53,315 nt of DNA from a virus, in the IMG/VR virus record IMGVR_UViG_3300030519_000023, positions 1 to 53,315 of that record. One strand, given 5' to 3'. How positions within the stretch are numbered: the stretch's first letter is position 1; the number at the start of each line of letters is the position of its first letter. The notes beneath the pieces were generated by a model. It had not been told where the DNA came from and ran no database searches. It was given only the letters and a program-made list of their open reading frames with translations. The position numbers were made by a program, and so were the translations under genes. This document shows, in pieces, positions 52,835 to 53,315 of this stretch.

Positions 52835-53315
52835 ATTCGATCTCCGTTCACGGGCTGGACCCGTGGGCAATCCTGGGCCTCGCTCCCCATTCCTCCCCCG
52901 AGGAAGTGAGCGGGGCCATGAAGCTCCTAGCCAAGGCCATCCACCCGGACATTCTCCCTCGTGGTGCCGCCCTGATGCAGATCGTCCAGTCTGCCGCTGA
53001 GGCTTGCCAGCATGGCGGGGCTTGGCCGGTCGCTCACGCCCCGATGTTGACGCGGCCGGGCATGTCCTATCCCCCGAAGGCACCGCCCGTCCCTCGGGCG
53101 CCCATGGCTCCAGAAAGGGGCGGGGCCCCGGTGTGGCGCAAAACCAAAAAGGGTGGCTGGACCAAGCGCATCCGCCCGGATACCTGGGTCAACGTCTACC
53201 TCGCCAAGGATTGCTCCGGCTGGCGGTTCCTGGGCCCCGATGCGGATGGAAACACATATTTCGACGCTGAAAATTTCCATTCCGCTGAGGCCGCCATGGC
53301 TGCGGCTGATGAATA
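52825..53315 (+). CDS. J-domain-like protein (partial, runs off the right edge)
   Basis: At least 163 residues. AAGGAG precedes the ATG. Residues about 10-45 (LDPWAILGLAPHSSPEEVSG, then AKAIHPD) match a J-domain, including the HPD triad that stimulates Hsp70 ATPase. A Pro-rich linker follows, then a basic Trp-rich segment and an open end. It might recruit host DnaK to replication or assembly, but the domain is short and the call is by motif. The overlap with the previous gene suggests coupling. Confidence 0.6.
   Translation, partial: MAVNSISVHGLDPWAILGLAPHSSPEEVSGAMKLLAKAIHPDILPRGAALMQIVQSAAEACQHGGAWPVAHAPMLTRPGMSYPPKAPPVPRAPMAPERGGAPVWRKTKKGGWTKRIRPDTWVNVYLAKDCSGWRFLGPDADGNTYFDAENFHSAEAAMAAADE

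Noticed and set aside
1-53315. tRNA genes, CRISPR arrays, insertion sequences, integrase and attachment sites
   Set aside because: Looked for by eye: no cloverleaf with a TTC-loop pattern, no regular direct-repeat array, no transposase or recombinase motifs and no flanking duplications were found. A tRNA scan and repeat finder could still reveal something missed.

Overview
The window is a contiguous piece of a GC-rich tailed-phage (or prophage) genome of myovirus type. Contractile-tail genes are present: sheath, tube, tape measure, baseplate J-like, gp25-like and spike proteins, and a cell-wall-cutting hub. A spanin-like pair that includes a lipoprotein points to a Gram-negative host. The host genus cannot be read from the sequence. 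Terminase, portal, DNA polymerase and integrase were not recognised, so the genome probably continues beyond both ends; the leftmost and rightmost genes run off the window.

Layout. (1) Positions 1-2086, minus strand: lysis cassette A, with a GH108 endolysin, a holin-like protein, a small protein, a spanin-like protein and another membrane protein. A terminator and a perfect palindrome lie just upstream. (2) 2201-8000, minus: a train of small early-type genes (Cys-rich and zinc-ribbon proteins, a PAPS-reductase-like protein, a nucleotidyltransferase-like protein, a DUF932-like protein, an XRE regulator). Several have the same TGTCCA...GGAG leader. (3) 8009-23879, minus: a cargo block of very large multidomain proteins (pyrophosphatase-like plus SNF2 helicase, Nudix, kinase-like plus ADP-ribosyltransferase-like, and His/Ala-rich repeat proteins). 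Four members carry a similar short F/Y-R-x-x-N-G-K-x-V motif. (4) 24006-35301, plus: capsid protease-like protein, scaffold, major capsid protein, connector-like proteins, then baseplate and spike. (5) 35298-38347, minus: collar-type tail fibre and two tail proteins. (6) 38477-43840, plus: sheath, tube, tail assembly chaperone with a possible +1 frameshift, and tape measure. (7) 43856-44257, minus: an AT-rich moron gene with its own promoter. (8) 44378-46624, plus: lysis cassette B, whose endolysin is about 70% identical to that of cassette A, plus a spanin-like pair. (9) 46518-47030, minus: an XRE repressor. (10) 47198-53315, plus: early replication and recombination genes (RecT/Bet-like annealing protein, RusA-like resolvase, small DNA-binding proteins, a J-domain-like protein), interrupted by one minus-strand gene.

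The main biological interest is the cargo block. Its ADP-ribosyltransferase-like, Nudix, pyrophosphatase-like and helicase modules look like effectors delivered with the DNA or made to remodel the host, and the shared motif may mark them as one set. The duplicated, diverged lysis cassette is the second notable feature. No tRNA, CRISPR array or insertion sequence was seen, and no stretch longer than about 300 bases lacks a gene.
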